A stretch of 64,000 nucleotides of DNA from Citrifermentans bremense R1 (GCF_000426865.1 NZ_AUGE01000018.1:1-64000), one strand, 5' to 3'. Numbered from the stretch's first letter, positions 53,506 to 62,327 are shown. A program made the numbers and translations. Notes: generated by a model not told the origin, from the sequence alone.

Positions 53506-54288
53506 ATGTCCATGGAAAAAGTGATGATCGATTACCACTGCCACCTGCTTCCCTCCCTTGACGACGGCGCCACCGATCTCGATGAATCTCTGGAGATGGC
53601 CCGCATCCTCTATGACTTCGGCTTTGCCACCGTGCACTGCACTCCCCACTGGATCAAGGGGGGCTTTGAAAACGACCCGACCCGCGTCACCCGAACCACG
53701 GAGATACTGCAGTGCTTGTTGCAAGAGGCGGGGATAGGGCTGCAGCTTATCGCAGGAACCGAGCACTACCTTGACGAGTTCCTCCCTGAACTACTTCCCG
53801 ATGCCCTTTGCTTCGGAGCCGGCAAGACCATGCTGGTGGAAGTCCCGTTCCGGGGTGGGTCCGAGATGCTTACCGTCATGCTGTCGCAGCTTATAACCCG
53901 CGGCAGGCAACCCCTCATCGCCCACCCCGAGAGGTGCGCCGCCTTCGCTCCCGCCACCCCCGGCAGCGGCGGATTCCGCAGCGCCTTCAGCCGCATCCTT
54001 GGAAAAGCCAAGGAGCCTGAGTGCGAGGATCTCCTCGTCCGCATCCTGAAGCGTTCAGGGTGCCGGTTTCAGGGAAATCTCGGCAGCTTCGCCGGCATCT
54101 ACGGCAAGGAAGTCCGGGACCACGCGCTGCTGTTCCTGAGGGAAGGAATCTATGATTGCCTGGGGAGTGACGCCCACAGATCGGAAAAACTCCCCGAGAT
54201 GCTCGCCGCCGGCAGCGAGGCCATAGCCGCCGAGATCGGTGCTGCCGCAGCTGCGGAACTGTTCGCAGGCAAAACCCTCAAGTCATAG
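53506..54288 (+). CDS. PHP-family protein-tyrosine phosphatase (CpsB/YwqE-like)
   Basis: The 260-residue metal-dependent phosphatase has the PHP opening MIDYHCHLLPSLDDGATDLD (H11-x-H13). ATVHCTPHWIKGG, PLIAHPERCAAFAP and GSDAHRSEKLPEMLAAGSEA complete the four PHP motifs. Relatives dephosphorylate bacterial tyrosine kinases that control capsule or exopolysaccharide export; no such kinase is next to it here. A 33-residue insertion-like stretch (APATPGSGGFRSAFSRILGK) after the third motif is longer than usual. Confidence 0.85.
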   Translation: MSMEKVMIDYHCHLLPSLDDGATDLDESLEMARILYDFGFATVHCTPHWIKGGFENDPTRVTRTTEILQCLLQEAGIGLQLIAGTEHYLDEFLPELLPDALCFGAGKTMLVEVPFRGGSEMLTVMLSQLITRGRQPLIAHPERCAAFAPATPGSGGFRSAFSRILGKAKEPECEDLLVRILKRSGCRFQGNLGSFAGIYGKEVRDHALLFLREGIYDCLGSDAHRSEKLPEMLAAGSEAIAAEIGAAAAAELFAGKTLKS

Positions 54289-54322
54289 CCCTCAAGTTCC
54301 CTTCACAATTTGCAGCTATGCG

Positions 54323-55444
54323 CTATGCAACTACACCGCGCCGACCATCCAGGTGGTGACACCCATAACCTATCCAGCCGCCGCCTATGACTTTATCGCC
54401 CTGGTAAAGGACGACTGCCTGCCCCGGGGTGACAGCGCGCTGCGGGGTCTCGAACTCCACCTGCATGCGTCCGTCTTCGATAAGCCGCGCGGAGCAGGGG
54501 ACCGGCTGCATCCGGTAGCGGATACTGCAGCTGCCGTTAAAGGTGCCGCTGATGGGCTTGTCCGTCCAAGTCAGTTCCTCGGCGACGAGCCCCCCTCTCT
54601 TCAGATCTTCCTCCGGGCCCACTACGACGCGCGAGGCAGCGCCGTCTATCGCCGTGACGTAGAGCGGCTCCTTCCAGGCGATCCCCAGGCCGCGCCGCTG
54701 TCCGATGGTGTACTTGTGGATGCCGACGTGGCTCCCGAGCTTGTTGCCGCTTTTGTCCACGATGTCGCCGGCCTCGGGCCTAACTCCCGCTTCCTCCAGG
54801 AACCTGACGTAGTCGTTGTCGGGAATGAAGCAGATCTCCTGGCTTTCCTGCTTTTGGGCCACCGGAAGGTTGAAGCGTGCCGCGTGCTCGCGCACCACGC
54901 GCTTTTCCAGGTTTCCCACCGGAAAGATGATGCGGGAGAGCTGCTCCTGATTCATCCCGAAAAGGAAGTAGCTCTGGTCTTTGCCGGGATCGAGCCCTTT
55001 CAGCAACTGGTAGGTACCATCGGCATCCTGCTCTATCCGCGCGTAGTGCCCGGTGGCGAGGAGATCCGCGCCAAAGGAGGCGGCCATCTCCAGCAGCAGG
55101 CCGAACTTGATCCTTTCGTTGCAGCGGGCGCAGGGGTTGGGGGTCCTGCCGGAGGCATACTCGGCGGTGAAGTTGTCGATCACCAACTCCTTGAAACGCT
55201 CCCTCAGGTCGACGACCTCGAAGGGGATGCCGAGCCTTTTAGCGACCCTGGCCGCGTCCATCACGTCGGTGAGCGAGCAGCAGGTCTTTCCGCCGCTCTT
55301 GGTCGATTCCGGGCGCTCGTAAAGCTGCAGCGACACCCCCATCACGTCGTGTCCCTGTTCCTTCAAGAGCGCCGCGGTTACCGATGAATCCACGCCGCCG
55401 CTCATTGCCACCAGTATCCGTTTTTTCACTGAGTTATCGCTCAT
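54323..55444 (-). CDS. mnmA: tRNA-specific 2-thiouridylase
   Basis: The 373-residue enzyme thiolates U34 of Lys, Glu and Gln tRNAs. PP-loop ATP site RILVAMSGGVDSSVTAALL, catalytic Cys C105 in GRTPNPCARCNERIKFGLLL, and the second Cys in QKQESQEICFIPDNDYVRFL are all present. The C-terminal beta domain ends with QAVVLYQGDKVIGGGWIGYG plus a short extra tail. It may draw sulfur through the TusA-like protein encoded 140 bases upstream on the same strand. Confidence 0.95.
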   Translation of the reverse strand: MSDNSVKKRILVAMSGGVDSSVTAALLKEQGHDVMGVSLQLYERPESTKSGGKTCCSLTDVMDAARVAKRLGIPFEVVDLRERFKELVIDNFTAEYASGRTPNPCARCNERIKFGLLLEMAASFGADLLATGHYARIEQDADGTYQLLKGLDPGKDQSYFLFGMNQEQLSRIIFPVGNLEKRVVREHAARFNLPVAQKQESQEICFIPDNDYVRFLEEAGVRPEAGDIVDKSGNKLGSHVGIHKYTIGQRRGLGIAWKEPLYVTAIDGAASRVVVGPEEDLKRGGLVAEELTWTDKPISGTFNGSCSIRYRMQPVPCSARLIEDGRMQVEFETPQRAVTPGQAVVLYQGDKVIGGGWIGYGCHHLDGRRGVVA

Positions 55445-55495
55445 TTATTAAAGCTTCTCCCGAGCTGCAGCTGGAAAACCAACTGCTGCAACACG

Positions 55496-55565
55496 GATAA
55501 AGGGGATGCGGGAATAGCCGCCTTGGCGCCATCCCATCCATCCCCTTTATCCCTGTTCAATTTGG
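55496..55565. repeat. GGATAAAGGGGATG / CATCCCCTTTATCC inverted repeat
   Basis: Fourteen-base arms (about 55496-55509 and 55540-55553) lie in the 142-base gap between the tusA-like gene and mnmA. Same family as 3860 and 42730. Confidence 0.65.
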
Positions 55566-55586
55566 TTCAGTTGCCTCTGTTCGAAA

Positions 55587-55811
55587 TCACTCTTCCACTT
55601 TTTCCAGAGTCAGCACGTAGTAGCCGTCCACCTCTTTGAGCCCGAGGAGCTTGTGCCCTTCATCCTTGAGGCTGCGGGGAACGTTCTTTACCGGCTCGCC
55701 GTCGTCCAGAAGAAATTCCACCGTGGTCCCGGCTTCGATATCTTCCAGCTCCAGTTTAGCCTTAACGAAGTTGGTGGGGCAGGAGACGCCGCGTAAATCT
55801 ATGGTTTCCAT
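55587..55811 (-). CDS. TusA-family sulfurtransferase
   Basis: The 74-residue protein starts METIDLRGVSCPTNFVKAKL, with the persulfide cysteine C11 in the C-P motif. VEFLLDDGEPVKNVPRSLKD follows. The family carries sulfane sulfur between enzymes. It ends the metY cluster, 16 bases after the sulfite-reductase gene, and could deliver sulfur either to the carrier protein or to MnmA. Confidence 0.9.
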   Translation of the reverse strand: METIDLRGVSCPTNFVKAKLELEDIEAGTTVEFLLDDGEPVKNVPRSLKDEGHKLLGLKEVDGYYVLTLEKVEE

Positions 55812-55827
55812 TTTTCTCTCCGGGCTT

Positions 55828-56772
55828 CTAGGGCTTACCCAGCGGCAGCTGGGTGTTGATGACCTGCGGGTCGATGGTGCTGGCTACGACGACCTCGGGG
55901 AACCCTTTGCGCAGATGGTCGAGAATCGACTGGTTCCCCTCGCGCAGGATGATATCGCCGATCCTGACACGTCCTGCGCCTTCGGCCTTCTCCTGGTACC
56001 AGGCAAGGACGGACCCGATGAAGTCGACGACCCGATCTTCCGGGAGGAAGGTGGCGTACACGGTTCCCACCAGCGGGCGCCGTCCCCATTTGCCGCCGAT
56101 GCGCGCGGTGTAACCTTTCTTCTCGGCTTTCCAAGCGCCGGTCGGGCAGACCTTGATACAGTCGCCACAGTAAATGCATTTGGCGGTGTCGAAGACAGGT
56201 TTGTTGTCCGCGCCCATGGTGAGCGCCCCCTCGGTGCAGGACTTGGCGCAGAGGCCGCAGCTGATGCAGCCGGAGGCGTCGAGCACGGGCCACACGGCGC
56301 CCTGGAGGCCGACGTCGTTGGTGGCGGACTTGGGGCAGTCAAAGGGGCAGCCGGCGAAGCCGACCTTGAACTTATGGTGGCCGGTGACGGTGCCGAAGAG
56401 CTTCTCGTCGACCTCGAGCGCCGACTTCTGGGTATCGACCAGGCCGTTGGGGTTATATTCGCAGCCGCCGCAGGCCGTAGGGACCCGGACGCGCGCGCCG
56501 CAGGAGGCGACCTTCTGTTGTTCCTCGCCCAGTTCGGCTACCACCGCGTCGAAATCGGTGAAGTTGATGTTGATCAGTTCGATGGATTGACGCACGGAAA
56601 GGTGGACGAACCCTTTGCCGTATTTCTGCGCCACCGCCGCGATCTTCGCCAGGCGGTCCACCGACATCCTGCCGCCGGGCACGCGCAGACGCACTGTGAA
56701 CATGTCCTTGCCGCGCTCCTTGATAAAGCCGCCGGCCTTCAGATTTTTCAGGTCTATTTTCTGCTCTGCCAC
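55828..56772 (-). CDS. Siroheme sulfite/nitrite reductase-like protein with ferredoxin domain
   Basis: The 314-residue protein begins with the ferredoxin-like half (FTVRLRVPGGRMSVDRLAKI, FVHLSVRQSIELININFTDF). Siroheme/4Fe-4S ligands are C101-x2-C104 (VPTACGGCEYNPNG) and C142-x3-C146 (GFAGCPFDCPKSATND). Two 4Fe-4S sets follow at C169-C179 and C199-C209. The first pair has unusually close spacing. It probably reduces sulfite to sulfide for the neighbouring carrier-dependent homocysteine pathway. Confidence 0.88.
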   Translation of the reverse strand: MAEQKIDLKNLKAGGFIKERGKDMFTVRLRVPGGRMSVDRLAKIAAVAQKYGKGFVHLSVRQSIELININFTDFDAVVAELGEEQQKVASCGARVRVPTACGGCEYNPNGLVDTQKSALEVDEKLFGTVTGHHKFKVGFAGCPFDCPKSATNDVGLQGAVWPVLDASGCISCGLCAKSCTEGALTMGADNKPVFDTAKCIYCGDCIKVCPTGAWKAEKKGYTARIGGKWGRRPLVGTVYATFLPEDRVVDFIGSVLAWYQEKAEGAGRVRIGDIILREGNQSILDHLRKGFPEVVVASTIDPQVINTQLPLGKP

Positions 56773-56817
56773 GTTTCTCTCCTAAGGACTAAAAATCATA
56801 AAAACGCTTGATGTTTA

Positions 56818-57216
56818 TCACGCTACCACGATCTCCACCGGTTCGACCACGCCGCCATTGATGCGGAACACCTTGGCGACCGGCTTGTCCCGTGCCTCAA
56901 GCGACACGATCAGGTGGTGGACGTTGGGGGTCAGCGCCAGCCGTATGTCCTCCTGGGAGGGGCGGGCGGGGGACTCGGGGTGCGAGTGGTAGATCACCAG
57001 CATCTCTTCACCGCTGGCCCGCAGCGCCTTGACCACGGCGAACTGCTCCTTCGGGTCCATCATGAAATGGTCGTTGCTGGCGTCGGTGTTTGTCATCGGG
57101 TGGTGGCTCGCGACCACCTTGCCGTTGCCGCCCAGGATGCCGCAGACCTCCAGCGGAAACCCGCTCTGCGCGTGGCTTATCACCGCCGCCAGTATCTCTT
57201 TGGGGATCTCGACCAT
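56818..57216 (-). CDS. JAMM/Mov34 metalloprotease (Mec+/HcyD-like)
   Basis: The 132-residue zinc peptidase has E23 (PLEVCGILGG) and the JAMM core H77-S-H79-P-x9-D90 (VIYHSHPESPARPSQED). Relatives Mec+, QbsD and HcyD clip residues from the C-terminus of ThiS-like carriers to expose Gly-Gly, or release the sulfur amino acid. In this cluster the carrier ends GGGR, so removal of Arg is the natural task. It starts 1 base before the E1 gene ends. Confidence 0.9.
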   Translation of the reverse strand: MVEIPKEILAAVISHAQSGFPLEVCGILGGNGKVVASHHPMTNTDASNDHFMMDPKEQFAVVKALRASGEEMLVIYHSHPESPARPSQEDIRLALTPNVHHLIVSLEARDKPVAKVFRINGGVVEPVEIVVA

Positions 57217-57217
57217 G

Positions 57218-58030
57218 TCAGTGCCCTAGGTCGCAGACGGTCATGGCTTCGAGCTCGTCCTTCAGCTCGGTGATGGTGGGGTGGTCGCCGCAGATCGGGC
57301 ACTTGGCGCTTTTCTTCACCGGAATTTCCCTGAAGCGCATCCTGAGGGCGTTGTAGGTAAGCAGGCGCCCGGTCAAAAGATCCCCCGCTCCCAGGAGGTA
57401 CTTGATCGCCTCGGTCGCCTGGAGCGTGCCGAGCACCCCGGGCAGCACCCCGATGACCCCTGCCCGCGAGCAGGTCGGTATCACGTCCTTCGGGGGAGGC
57501 TCCGGGAAGATGCAGCGGTAGCAAGGGGACTCCCCCGGCTTGATCGTCATGGTCTGCCCGTCGAATTGCAGGATCCCGCCGTGGGAGTAGGGCTTGCCGG
57601 CGAGGACGCAGGCGTCGTTGATGAGGAACTTCGCCGCGAAGTTGTCGGTGCCGTCGATGATGAAATCGTAGTCGGCGATCATGCCGGCGATGTTCTCGGC
57701 GGAAACCCAGGTCTCATAGGTGTTCACCGTGAGTTCCGGGTTGATCGCCAGCATCGTTTCCTTGGCCGAGAGCACCTTAGCCTTACCGACGTCGGGGGTG
57801 GTGTGGATGACCTGGCGCTGCAGGTTGGAGAGGTCCACCTCGTCGGCGTCCGCGATGCCGATGGTGCCGACACCGGCTGCCGCCAGGTACAGGGCAATCG
57901 GGGAACCGAGGCCGCCGGCCCCGATGATGAGCACGCGCCCCTCAAGCAGCTTCTTCTGCCCCTTCCCGCCAACTTCCTTCAAAAGGATGTGCCGGGAGTA
58001 GCGGGTGATCTGTTCTTCGCTGAGCTTCAC
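57218..58030 (-). CDS. E1-like adenylyltransferase/sulfurtransferase (MoeB/ThiF/HcyF type)
   Basis: The 270-residue protein adenylates the C-terminus of the carrier protein. VLIIGAGGLGSPIALYLAAA is the ATP site, IGIADADEVDLSNLQRQVIH carries the R-Q-x-x-H set, IIDGTDNFAAKFLINDAC is conserved, and a catalytic Cys sits in PTCSRAGVIGVLPGVLG. Zinc cysteines are C-Y-R-C and C-P-I-C. GTG at 58030 overlaps the carrier stop by 3 bases. Confidence 0.92.
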   Translation of the reverse strand: MKLSEEQITRYSRHILLKEVGGKGQKKLLEGRVLIIGAGGLGSPIALYLAAAGVGTIGIADADEVDLSNLQRQVIHTTPDVGKAKVLSAKETMLAINPELTVNTYETWVSAENIAGMIADYDFIIDGTDNFAAKFLINDACVLAGKPYSHGGILQFDGQTMTIKPGESPCYRCIFPEPPPKDVIPTCSRAGVIGVLPGVLGTLQATEAIKYLLGAGDLLTGRLLTYNALRMRFREIPVKKSAKCPICGDHPTITELKDELEAMTVCDLGH

Positions 58031-58242
58031 TATCTACCTCCACCCATGAAATAGAGAAATTCCACGTTGTCGCCGTCTTTCACAGTTGCGCCGTCGAAGT
58101 CGCCGCGGTCCAGGATGTCGCCGTTCAGTTCGACGGTGACGTATTCGCGCTGTTCCACCCGCAAAAGTTCGAGCAGCTGGCTTACCGGGACCGGGTTTTC
58201 CTCTGCGATGCTGGCTGGTTTGCCGTTGACTGTAAGATTCAT
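58030..58242 (-). CDS. ThiS/MoaD-like sulfur-carrier protein ending GGGR
   Basis: The 70-residue beta-grasp protein (MNLTVNGKPASIAEENPVPV, then YVTVELNGDILDRGDFDGAT and DNVEFLYFMGGGR) carries sulfur as a C-terminal thiocarboxylate. Active carriers end in Gly-Gly; here R70 follows G68-G69, so it must be trimmed before adenylation. Neighbours are MetY, an E1 enzyme and a JAMM protease, matching the HcyS type of carrier used for homocysteine synthesis in Wolinella. Confidence 0.9.
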   Translation of the reverse strand: MNLTVNGKPASIAEENPVPVSQLLELLRVEQREYVTVELNGDILDRGDFDGATVKDGDNVEFLYFMGGGR

Positions 58243-58296
58243 TAAGATCGCTCCTTGTTTAGTATCATAGATAATTGGTAAAGAACAGGTTTTCCC

Positions 58297-59550
58297 TCAG
58301 GCCTTTTCCAGCGCGGCCGCGAAATCCTCAAGGATATCCTCGATGTCCTCGATCCCCACCGAGACCCTGACCTGCTCCTCGCTCACGCCCATGAGCGCCT
58401 TCACCTCGGGGGTGTAATCGGCGCAGATGGTACTTGCCGGATGGATTACCAGGGTTTTGGTGTCGCCGATGTTGGCGAGGTTCTTGGCCAGCCGCAGGTT
58501 GTTGATCACCCGGAACGCTGCGGCCCTGTCCGCGAGCCCGAAGGTAAGGAGCCCGCCGAAGCGGCCGTTGAACTGGCGCTTTGCCACCTCGTGGAAGGGG
58601 GAGTCGTTGAGGCCGGGGTAGTTGACCCAAGCGACCTTTTCGTGCGCCTGAAGGAAGCGGGCCACCTGGAGGGCGTTGGAGCAGTGCCGCTCCATGCGCA
58701 GGGCCAGCGTCTCCAGCCCTTCGCCCAAAAGGAAGGAGTTAAGCGGCGCGGCGCAGGCGCCGAAATCCTTGTGGATCAGTTTGCGGACCCGTGCCGTGAA
58801 GGCGAAGCTGCGGTACTTGCGGTAAAACTGCTCGAAGTGCGGGAACTTCGCGTTCTGCCAGTTGAAGCTCCCGGCGTCTATGATGGCGCCGCCTATGGAG
58901 TTGGCTGTGCCGTTGATGTACTTGCTGGTGGAATGGACGATGATGTCGGCGCCAAGTTCCTTCGATCGCGCGAGATACGGCGTGGAAACGGTGGCGTCGA
59001 CCATGAGCGGGATGCCGTGCTTCTTCGCGATGGCTGCGAAAGCCGCTATGTCGGGAACGTCCATCTTCGGGTTGCCGATGGTTTCCACGAAGATCAGTCG
59101 GGTTTTTTCGCTGATCCCAGCCTCGACCGCGGCAAGGTCGACGGGATCCACGAAGCGGGTTTCGATCCCGAAATTGGCCAGGGTGTCGTGGAACAGCGAG
59201 TAGGTGCCCCCGAAAAGCGAGGAGGAGGAGAGGACCTCGTCGCCGCTTCTGACAACGGCCATGACCGCGGTGGTGATCGCCGCCATGCCCGAAGAGGTGA
59301 CGACGGCGGCGATGCCGTCCTCGATCGCGGCCAGCCTCTTTTCCAAGGTGTCCACGGTGGGGTTGCCTATCCTCGTGTACACCTGGCCTACGGCTCTTCC
59401 CCTGAAGATGTCTTCCAGCTCTTCCGCTGTGTCGTAGGCGAAGGCGGATGCCTGTACTATCGGGGTCTTGGTGGCGCCGGAGGGCCCGGGCGAGGTGCCG
59501 CCGTGGATCAGTTTCGTGTCGAATCTCAGCTTCTTTTCTTTCTCTCCCAC
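58297..59550 (-). CDS. metY: O-acetylhomoserine sulfhydrylase (MetY)
   Basis: The 417-residue PLP enzyme of the Cys/Met metabolism family makes homocysteine from O-acetylhomoserine and a sulfide donor. PLP lysine is K210 in DIIVHSTSKYINGTANSIGG, with YTRIGNPTVDTLEKRLAAIE and SSSSLFGGTYSLFHDTLANF also conserved. The sulfide probably comes as carrier thiocarboxylate from the next gene. GTG at 59550 with GGAGGGG upstream. It leads the minus-strand cluster and is divergent from cysK. Confidence 0.92.
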   Translation of the reverse strand: MGEKEKKLRFDTKLIHGGTSPGPSGATKTPIVQASAFAYDTAEELEDIFRGRAVGQVYTRIGNPTVDTLEKRLAAIEDGIAAVVTSSGMAAITTAVMAVVRSGDEVLSSSSLFGGTYSLFHDTLANFGIETRFVDPVDLAAVEAGISEKTRLIFVETIGNPKMDVPDIAAFAAIAKKHGIPLMVDATVSTPYLARSKELGADIIVHSTSKYINGTANSIGGAIIDAGSFNWQNAKFPHFEQFYRKYRSFAFTARVRKLIHKDFGACAAPLNSFLLGEGLETLALRMERHCSNALQVARFLQAHEKVAWVNYPGLNDSPFHEVAKRQFNGRFGGLLTFGLADRAAAFRVINNLRLAKNLANIGDTKTLVIHPASTICADYTPEVKALMGVSEEQVRVSVGIEDIEDILEDFAAALEKA

Positions 59551-59980
59551 AACCCCTCCAAAATGCCATCTTTAGCTGCCGATGCCACGGGAATTCCAGG
59601 GCAAATCGGACAGGCCGGCGGATACTGTAGCACTGTTGAGTGGAACAGTAGTGCGGGGAGGGTAATATTTGATACCGTACTTGTCAAGAAATTATTTCTT
59701 TTTTATACACCGTTGAGGTGGTAAATCAAATTTCCCATATGGAGAGGTTTGGCCGCGAATCCGGCGCATTCGAGCCTGGTTCAAGCTCACAAGAGTGCGA
59801 TATGAGGCGCGTTCTTCCTCAGCAACGGGCGCAGTTTGTCCTAAACAAAGTTGTACGATCAAGAATGCAAAAAAAATAGTTGACAGTGTTGCAGGATAAA
59901 TATAAAAATACGAGTCATGTTACCATCCGCCGTCAGATATTGAGGCGTTACGCAAATCACGACCGAAAGGAGAATTCGCC
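59551..59980. promoter_or_regulatory. Divergent metY/cysK regulatory region
   Basis: These 430 bases hold no gene. For cysK, TTGACA (59880-59885) with an A/T-rich TATAAAAATA about 15-17 bases on gives a promoter. On the minus strand TTGACA (59687-59682) precedes ATATTACC, a weaker metY promoter. I see no T-box, SAM or other known leader. Dyads such as TTGATACCGTACTTGTCAA (59669-59687) could bind a sulfur regulator, but this is inference. Confidence 0.45.
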
Positions 59981-60934
59981 ATGTCCCGTATCTACCTAGA
60001 CAACTCCCAGTCCATTGGCAACACGCCGCTGGTGCGGCTGAACCATGTAACCAAGGGGGCCAAGGCGACCGTGCTCGCCAAGGTCGAGGGGCGCAACCCC
60101 GCCTACTCGGTAAAGTGCCGCATCGGTGCCAACATGATCTGGGATGCCGAGGAGCGTGGCGTACTGAAGCCTGGGGTGGAGATCGTCGAGCCGACCAGCG
60201 GCAACACGGGCATAGCGCTTGCCTACGTGGCTGCGGCCCGCGGTTACAAGCTGACCCTCACCATGCCTGAGACCATGAGCATCGAGCGCCGCAGGGTGCT
60301 GGCGGCATTGGGGGCGAACCTGATCCTTACCCCGGGTTCCGCCGGGATGAAGGGGGCCGTGGCCAAGGCCGAGGAGATCGCGGCTTCCGATCCGGCGCGC
60401 TACTTCCTGCCGCAGCAGTTCAAGAACCCGGCTAACCCCGCCATTCACGAGAAAACCACCGGCCCGGAAATCTGGGCCGACACCGACGGCGCCGTCGACG
60501 TCGTCGTCGCCGGCGTAGGTACCGGCGGCACCATCTCCGGGATCGCACGCTATCTCAAGCAGACCAAGGGGAAGCAGGTCGTCGCGGTTGCGGTCGAGCC
60601 CAAGGAAAGCCCGGTAATCACCCAGAAGCTTGCCGGCCAGGAGCTCAAGCCCGGCCCGCACAAGATCCAGGGGATCGGGGCCGGTTTCATTCCCGATACC
60701 CTCGACCTCTCCGTCATCGACCGGGTCGAGCAGATCGACAGCAACGAGGCCCTGGAGTTCGCCAAGCGCCTTACCAAGGAAGAGGGGCTTTTGGTCGGCA
60801 TCTCCAGCGGCGCCGCGGTTGCCGCCGCCGTGCGGTTGGCCAACCTGCAGGAATTCGCCGGCAAGACCATCGTGGTGGTGCTCCCCGACCTCGCCGAGCG
60901 CTATCTCTCCACCGCACTCTTCGAAGAAGCCTGA
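59981..60934 (+). CDS. cysK: Cysteine synthase (O-acetylserine sulfhydrylase)
   Basis: The 317-residue PLP enzyme makes cysteine from O-acetylserine and sulfide. PLP lysine is K45 in [20 protein letters not shown]. Other motifs are [39 protein letters not shown], and [17 protein letters not shown]. Length and motifs are normal. GAAAGGAG precedes the ATG. It stands alone, closed by a terminator, opposite the methionine-type sulfur cluster, so one intergenic region may balance the two routes. Confidence 0.95.
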   Translation: MSRIYLDNSQSIGNTPLVRLNHVTKGAKATVLAKVEGRNPAYSVKCRIGANMIWDAEERGVLKPGVEIVEPTSGNTGIALAYVAAARGYKLTLTMPETMSIERRRVLAALGANLILTPGSAGMKGAVAKAEEIAASDPARYFLPQQFKNPANPAIHEKTTGPEIWADTDGAVDVVVAGVGTGGTISGIARYLKQTKGKQVVAVAVEPKESPVITQKLAGQELKPGPHKIQGIGAGFIPDTLDLSVIDRVEQIDSNEALEFAKRLTKEEGLLVGISSGAAVAAAVRLANLQEFAGKTIVVVLPDLAERYLSTALFEEA

Positions 60935-60960
60935 TACTTTCCTGGCTGAAAAGCATCGAC

Positions 60961-60989
60961 AGAGGCCCCGGTTTCCCCGGGGCCTTTTT
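60961..60989 (+). terminator. Rho-independent terminator of cysK
   Basis: AGGCCCCGG (60963-60971) and CCGGGGCCT (60977-60985) with loop TTTCC, then TTTTT. Confidence 0.92.
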
Positions 60990-61082
60990 ACGTCCAGGGT
61001 CCGTTTTCCCGGAAGGGGTTGACACCCCGCACGCTCTCCCCTTAAACTGCTCGCTGTTTTCGTTTCATGAGGCGGGGGATCC

Positions 61083-62327
61083 ATGAGCACCGACAGCCAA
61101 AGAACGGACCCGGCAAGGGGGCCGCTTTTTACCAAGCCGTTTTTCGTCCTTTTGTTCCTGTCGCTTGCCGGCCTCTTCTTCATCGGGGTCCGTTTCGTCA
61201 AGGGGATCGGGGCCGTCTCCAACCTGAGCGACGGCTATCCCTGGGGTATCTGGGTCGCCTACGATGTGGCGATCGGCACCGCGGTCACCTGCGGCGGTTT
61301 CGCCGTCGCCCTTTTGAGCTACCTCATGCACCGCGGCGCTTACCATTCCCTGGTGAAGTCCGCCATCCTCACCAGCCTCTTCGGCGCCTTCCTGGCTGCC
61401 TCCTCCATCGTGGTCGAGATAGGGCGCCCCTGGAACGCCCATGGCTTCTTCGCCCCGACCAGCTGGCAACCGAACTCAGCCTTTTTCGAACTCACCCTTT
61501 GCGCCGCCGGATACCTGGTGGCCGAGGTGATCGAGTATCTACCCGCCATCGTCCCTATGCTTGGGCGCGGCAACCCGACCTCGCTCCGTACGCTTTTGTT
61601 CAATTTCCTTAAGGCGCGCGGGATGGTGCAGGTTTCCCCGGAGAGCGGTGCCGTTCCCACCTGGCTCTTGCGCCGCAGGATCAACCAACTCCTGATCCTC
61701 ATCGCACTGGCGGGTATCGTGCTCCCCACCATGCACCAGTCCGCGCTCGGCTCCCTGATGCTCATCGCCTCGACCAAGCTGCATCCTCTTTGGCACGGCC
61801 CCTTTTTGCCGCTTCTTTTCCTGATCAACTGCATCTACATCGGCTACGCCATCGTGGTCTTCGAATCGATCCTCGCCAGCTTCGTCCAGGCCCGTCCCTT
61901 CAGAAGCGCCGAGCTCGCCGCCGCTGCCGCCCTCATCCCCTGGCTTTCCGGCGCGTGGCTTGTGGTGCGGCTCGGGGATCTGGTGAACCGCGGACAGATC
62001 GAGGCGGTCTTCCACGGGGATTTCTACTCCGTCTTCTTCCTGGCCGAGTGCTTCCTGATGACCATCGGTTCCGCGCCGCTTTTCAACCGCCGCAAGCGGC
62101 AGTCTCCCCGCCGGCTCTTCATCTCCGCAAGCATGATGCTCCTGGGGGGCGGCCTCTACCGCTTCAACGTCTACCTGATCGGCTTCAACCCCGGCAATGG
62201 CTGGCATTACTTTCCTTCCTTCGCGGAAGTTACCATCTCGGCCGGGATCGTCTCGCTCGAAATTCTTGCCTACCAGGTGCTCATCAAGTTGCTTCCGCCC
62301 ATTCCCGCCGAGAGCGCAGGGTATTGA
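61083..62327 (+). CDS. NrfD/HybB-type membrane protein without partner subunits
   Basis: The 414-residue inner-membrane protein has about ten helices. FFIGVRFVKGIGAVSNLSDG and YPWGIWVAYDVAIGTAVTCG are HybB marks, along with IVVEIGRPWNAHGFF and HPLWHGPFLPLLFLINCIYI. HybB anchors periplasmic hydrogenase to the quinone pool, and NrfD relatives serve other oxidoreductases. No iron-sulfur or catalytic subunit gene is adjacent, so its electron partner must be encoded elsewhere. No clear ribosome site besides GAGGCGGGG before the ATG. Confidence 0.85.
   Translation: MSTDSQRTDPARGPLFTKPFFVLLFLSLAGLFFIGVRFVKGIGAVSNLSDGYPWGIWVAYDVAIGTAVTCGGFAVALLSYLMHRGAYHSLVKSAILTSLFGAFLAASSIVVEIGRPWNAHGFFAPTSWQPNSAFFELTLCAAGYLVAEVIEYLPAIVPMLGRGNPTSLRTLLFNFLKARGMVQVSPESGAVPTWLLRRRINQLLILIALAGIVLPTMHQSALGSLMLIASTKLHPLWHGPFLPLLFLINCIYIGYAIVVFESILASFVQARPFRSAELAAAAALIPWLSGAWLVVRLGDLVNRGQIEAVFHGDFYSVFFLAECFLMTIGSAPLFNRRKRQSPRRLFISASMMLLGGGLYRFNVYLIGFNPGNGWHYFPSFAEVTISAGIVSLEILAYQVLIKLLPPIPAESAGY

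Noticed and set aside
59551-59980. SAM or T-box leader before metY or cysK
   Set aside because: None of the conserved core motifs of these leaders were found on either strand.
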